A DNA stretch of 7,096 nucleotides from NCBI GenBank assembly GCA_947629735.1, contig CANREX010000078.1:1-7096 (forward strand). Direction: 5' to 3'. Made by a program: the position numbers and the translations under genes. This document shows, piece after piece, positions 6,725 to 7,096 of this stretch. The notes below the pieces were generated by a model. That model did not search any database, had not been told where the DNA came from, and was given only the letters and a program-made list of their open reading frames with translations. The stretch's first letter is position 1; each line of letters starts with the position of its first letter. This DNA is from an uncultured Clostridia bacterium. GTDB taxonomy: Bacteria > Bacillota > Clostridia > Christensenellales > Borkfalkiaceae.

Positions 6725-6731
6725 CCACTTT
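6715..6731 (-). promoter_or_regulatory. Putative MraZ operator: two AGTGG boxes 10 bp apart over the -35
   Basis: On the minus strand AAAGTGG (6731-6725) and ACAGTGG (6721-6715) share AGTGG with a 10-bp period, one helical turn. The -35 element TTGACA lies between and partly over them. Known MraZ operators are short G-rich boxes repeated at about one-turn spacing just upstream of or within the mraZ promoter (TGGG boxes in E. coli, AAAGTG-type boxes in mollicutes). The spacing, the box sequence and the location all fit. Binding here should block RNA polymerase. A third box in register is not convincing. Confidence 0.65.
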
Positions 6732-6796
6732 AACAAAAAAAGTTTTAAAAATTTATGATTTTGGGTTCGGGTTGAGTTTGGACGCGCGTTTGAAAA

Positions 6797-7096
6797 TCAC
6801 AAACCATGAGTCATTTTATCAAAAATTTTGGCGTTTTTGATAAAATTTCCCCCTAAAAAGGTAATATTTGCCCTATTTAAGGCTTGGTGGTCAAAAATCC
6901 CTGGATTTTCCCGAGAGTGGTCAGCTATCCCTAACTTTTCACGCAAACGGGCGGTCGTTCCCTCTATTCCGTCGAAAATTTTGCAGTTGTAGGTCTCTTT
7001 TATCTGCCTCTTTGCAAAGACGTAATGCGTGCACCCGAGCACGACGCTATCCGCCTTTATGTCGGGGAGAAGCCCTTTCGGCAGCTCGAAGTTTAT
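6797..7096 (-). CDS. murI: Glutamate racemase MurI, C-terminal part (cut by the window edge)
   Basis: MurI interconverts L- and D-glutamate in the cytoplasm and supplies the D-glutamate used by MurD. Ninety-nine codons are visible, open to the right edge. LGCTHY at visible residues 20-25 contains the second catalytic cysteine of the racemase pair, and FDGIEGTTARL at 41-51 is the conserved C-terminal segment. The reading continues upstream of the GTG at 7042 without a stop, so that codon is not a start. After residue 55 comes a tail of about 45 residues that is AT-rich, with an internal repeat (GIADH at 56-60, GIFDH at 66-70) and a segment NFIKNAKIFDK at 84-94 encoded by an inverted repeat. 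I cannot tell whether this tail is a normal family extension or a later addition. The stop is 135 bases before the mraZ start; a shared promoter is unlikely because mraZ has its own. Confidence 0.88.
   Translation of the reverse strand: MNFELPKGLLPDIKADSVVLGCTHYVFAKRQIKETYNCKIFDGIEGTTARLREKLGIADHSRENPGIFDHQALNRANITFLGGNFIKNAKIFDKMTHGL
6813..6846. repeat. Perfect 13-bp inverted repeat in the murI 3' end
   Basis: ATTTTATCAAAAA at 6813-6825 is exactly complementary to TTTTTGATAAAAT at 6834-6846 across an 8-base loop. It is AT-only apart from one G-C pair, so it is not a typical intrinsic terminator, and it lies within the last coding bases of murI, ending about 14 bp before the stop codon. It could slow or end murI transcription, protect the mRNA 3' end, or be a protein-binding site. 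Confidence 0.75.
6887..6932. repeat. Two 16-bp direct repeats with a 30-bp period in the murI tail
   Basis: On the plus strand GTGGTCA-AAA-ATCCCT (6887-6902) and GTGGTCA-GCT-ATCCCT (6917-6932) match at 13 of 16 bases; only the middle three differ. The 30-bp period keeps the murI frame, so the protein repeats GI(A/F)DH after ten residues. The heptamer GTGGTCA also occurs on the minus strand in the mraZ promoter (6718-6712). Confidence 0.7.

Noticed and set aside
6162..6758. Plus-strand frame crossing mraZ and its promoter
   Set aside because: Antisense to a complete mraZ and running through a clear promoter; no sign of its own initiation.
6762..6780. GGGTTCGGGTTGAG-like short G/T repeats between murI and mraZ
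   Set aside because: Too short and irregular for a repeat array, no matching hairpin for a terminator, and not in register with the MraZ boxes.
6851..6882. Two CCT...AGG segments (CCTAAAAAGG, CCTATTTAAGG) in the murI tail
   Set aside because: Imperfect palindromes in AT-rich coding sequence; no link to a known operator and likely chance.

Overview
The window is a division and cell wall (dcw) cluster. Every supported gene is on the minus strand, so transcription runs from high to low coordinates. The order is glutamate racemase murI (C-terminal part, cut by the right edge), a promoter, then mraZ, rsmH (mraW), an ftsL-like gene, a class B penicillin-binding protein gene (ftsI/pbpB type), murE, mraY and murD (N-terminal part, cut by the left edge). 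This order, the four-cysteine RsmH, the monofunctional class B PBP and the MurE DNPR motif (meso-diaminopimelate type) point to a Bacillota/Clostridia-like bacterium. Base composition is moderate, with many G/C-ending codons. A genus cannot be named from this evidence; an uncultured gut-type Clostridia lineage is only a guess.

Region by region: 6797-7096 is the end of murI, with an unusual AT-rich tail that carries a 30-bp-period direct repeat and a perfect 13-bp inverted repeat. 6663-6796 is the only real intergenic gap. It holds a strong housekeeping-type promoter (TTGACA, 17 bp, TGG-TAAAAT) whose -35 is flanked by two AGTGG boxes exactly 10 bp apart, the expected form of an MraZ operator. 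From 6662 down to 1 the genes are nearly contiguous, with gaps of 1 to 25 bp. The exception is the ftsL-ftsI junction (about 70 bp), which contains three copies of a 21-bp repeat and no ATG codon for ftsI.

How the genes work together: MraZ regulates the cluster and RsmH methylates 16S rRNA. The FtsL-like protein and FtsI belong to the septal peptidoglycan synthase complex. MurI makes D-glutamate, MurD adds it to UDP-MurNAc-L-Ala, MurE adds meso-DAP, and MraY loads the finished pentapeptide precursor onto the lipid carrier. murF, which normally sits between murE and mraY, is not here: murE and mraY are 3 bp apart.

I found no wholly new system. Most of the window is conserved core biology. The points worth checking are the ftsL-ftsI junction (repeat plus probable ATT start), the FtsL-like protein with a cytoplasmic extension of about 160 residues, the missing murF, and the repeat-rich murI tail upstream of the mraZ promoter.
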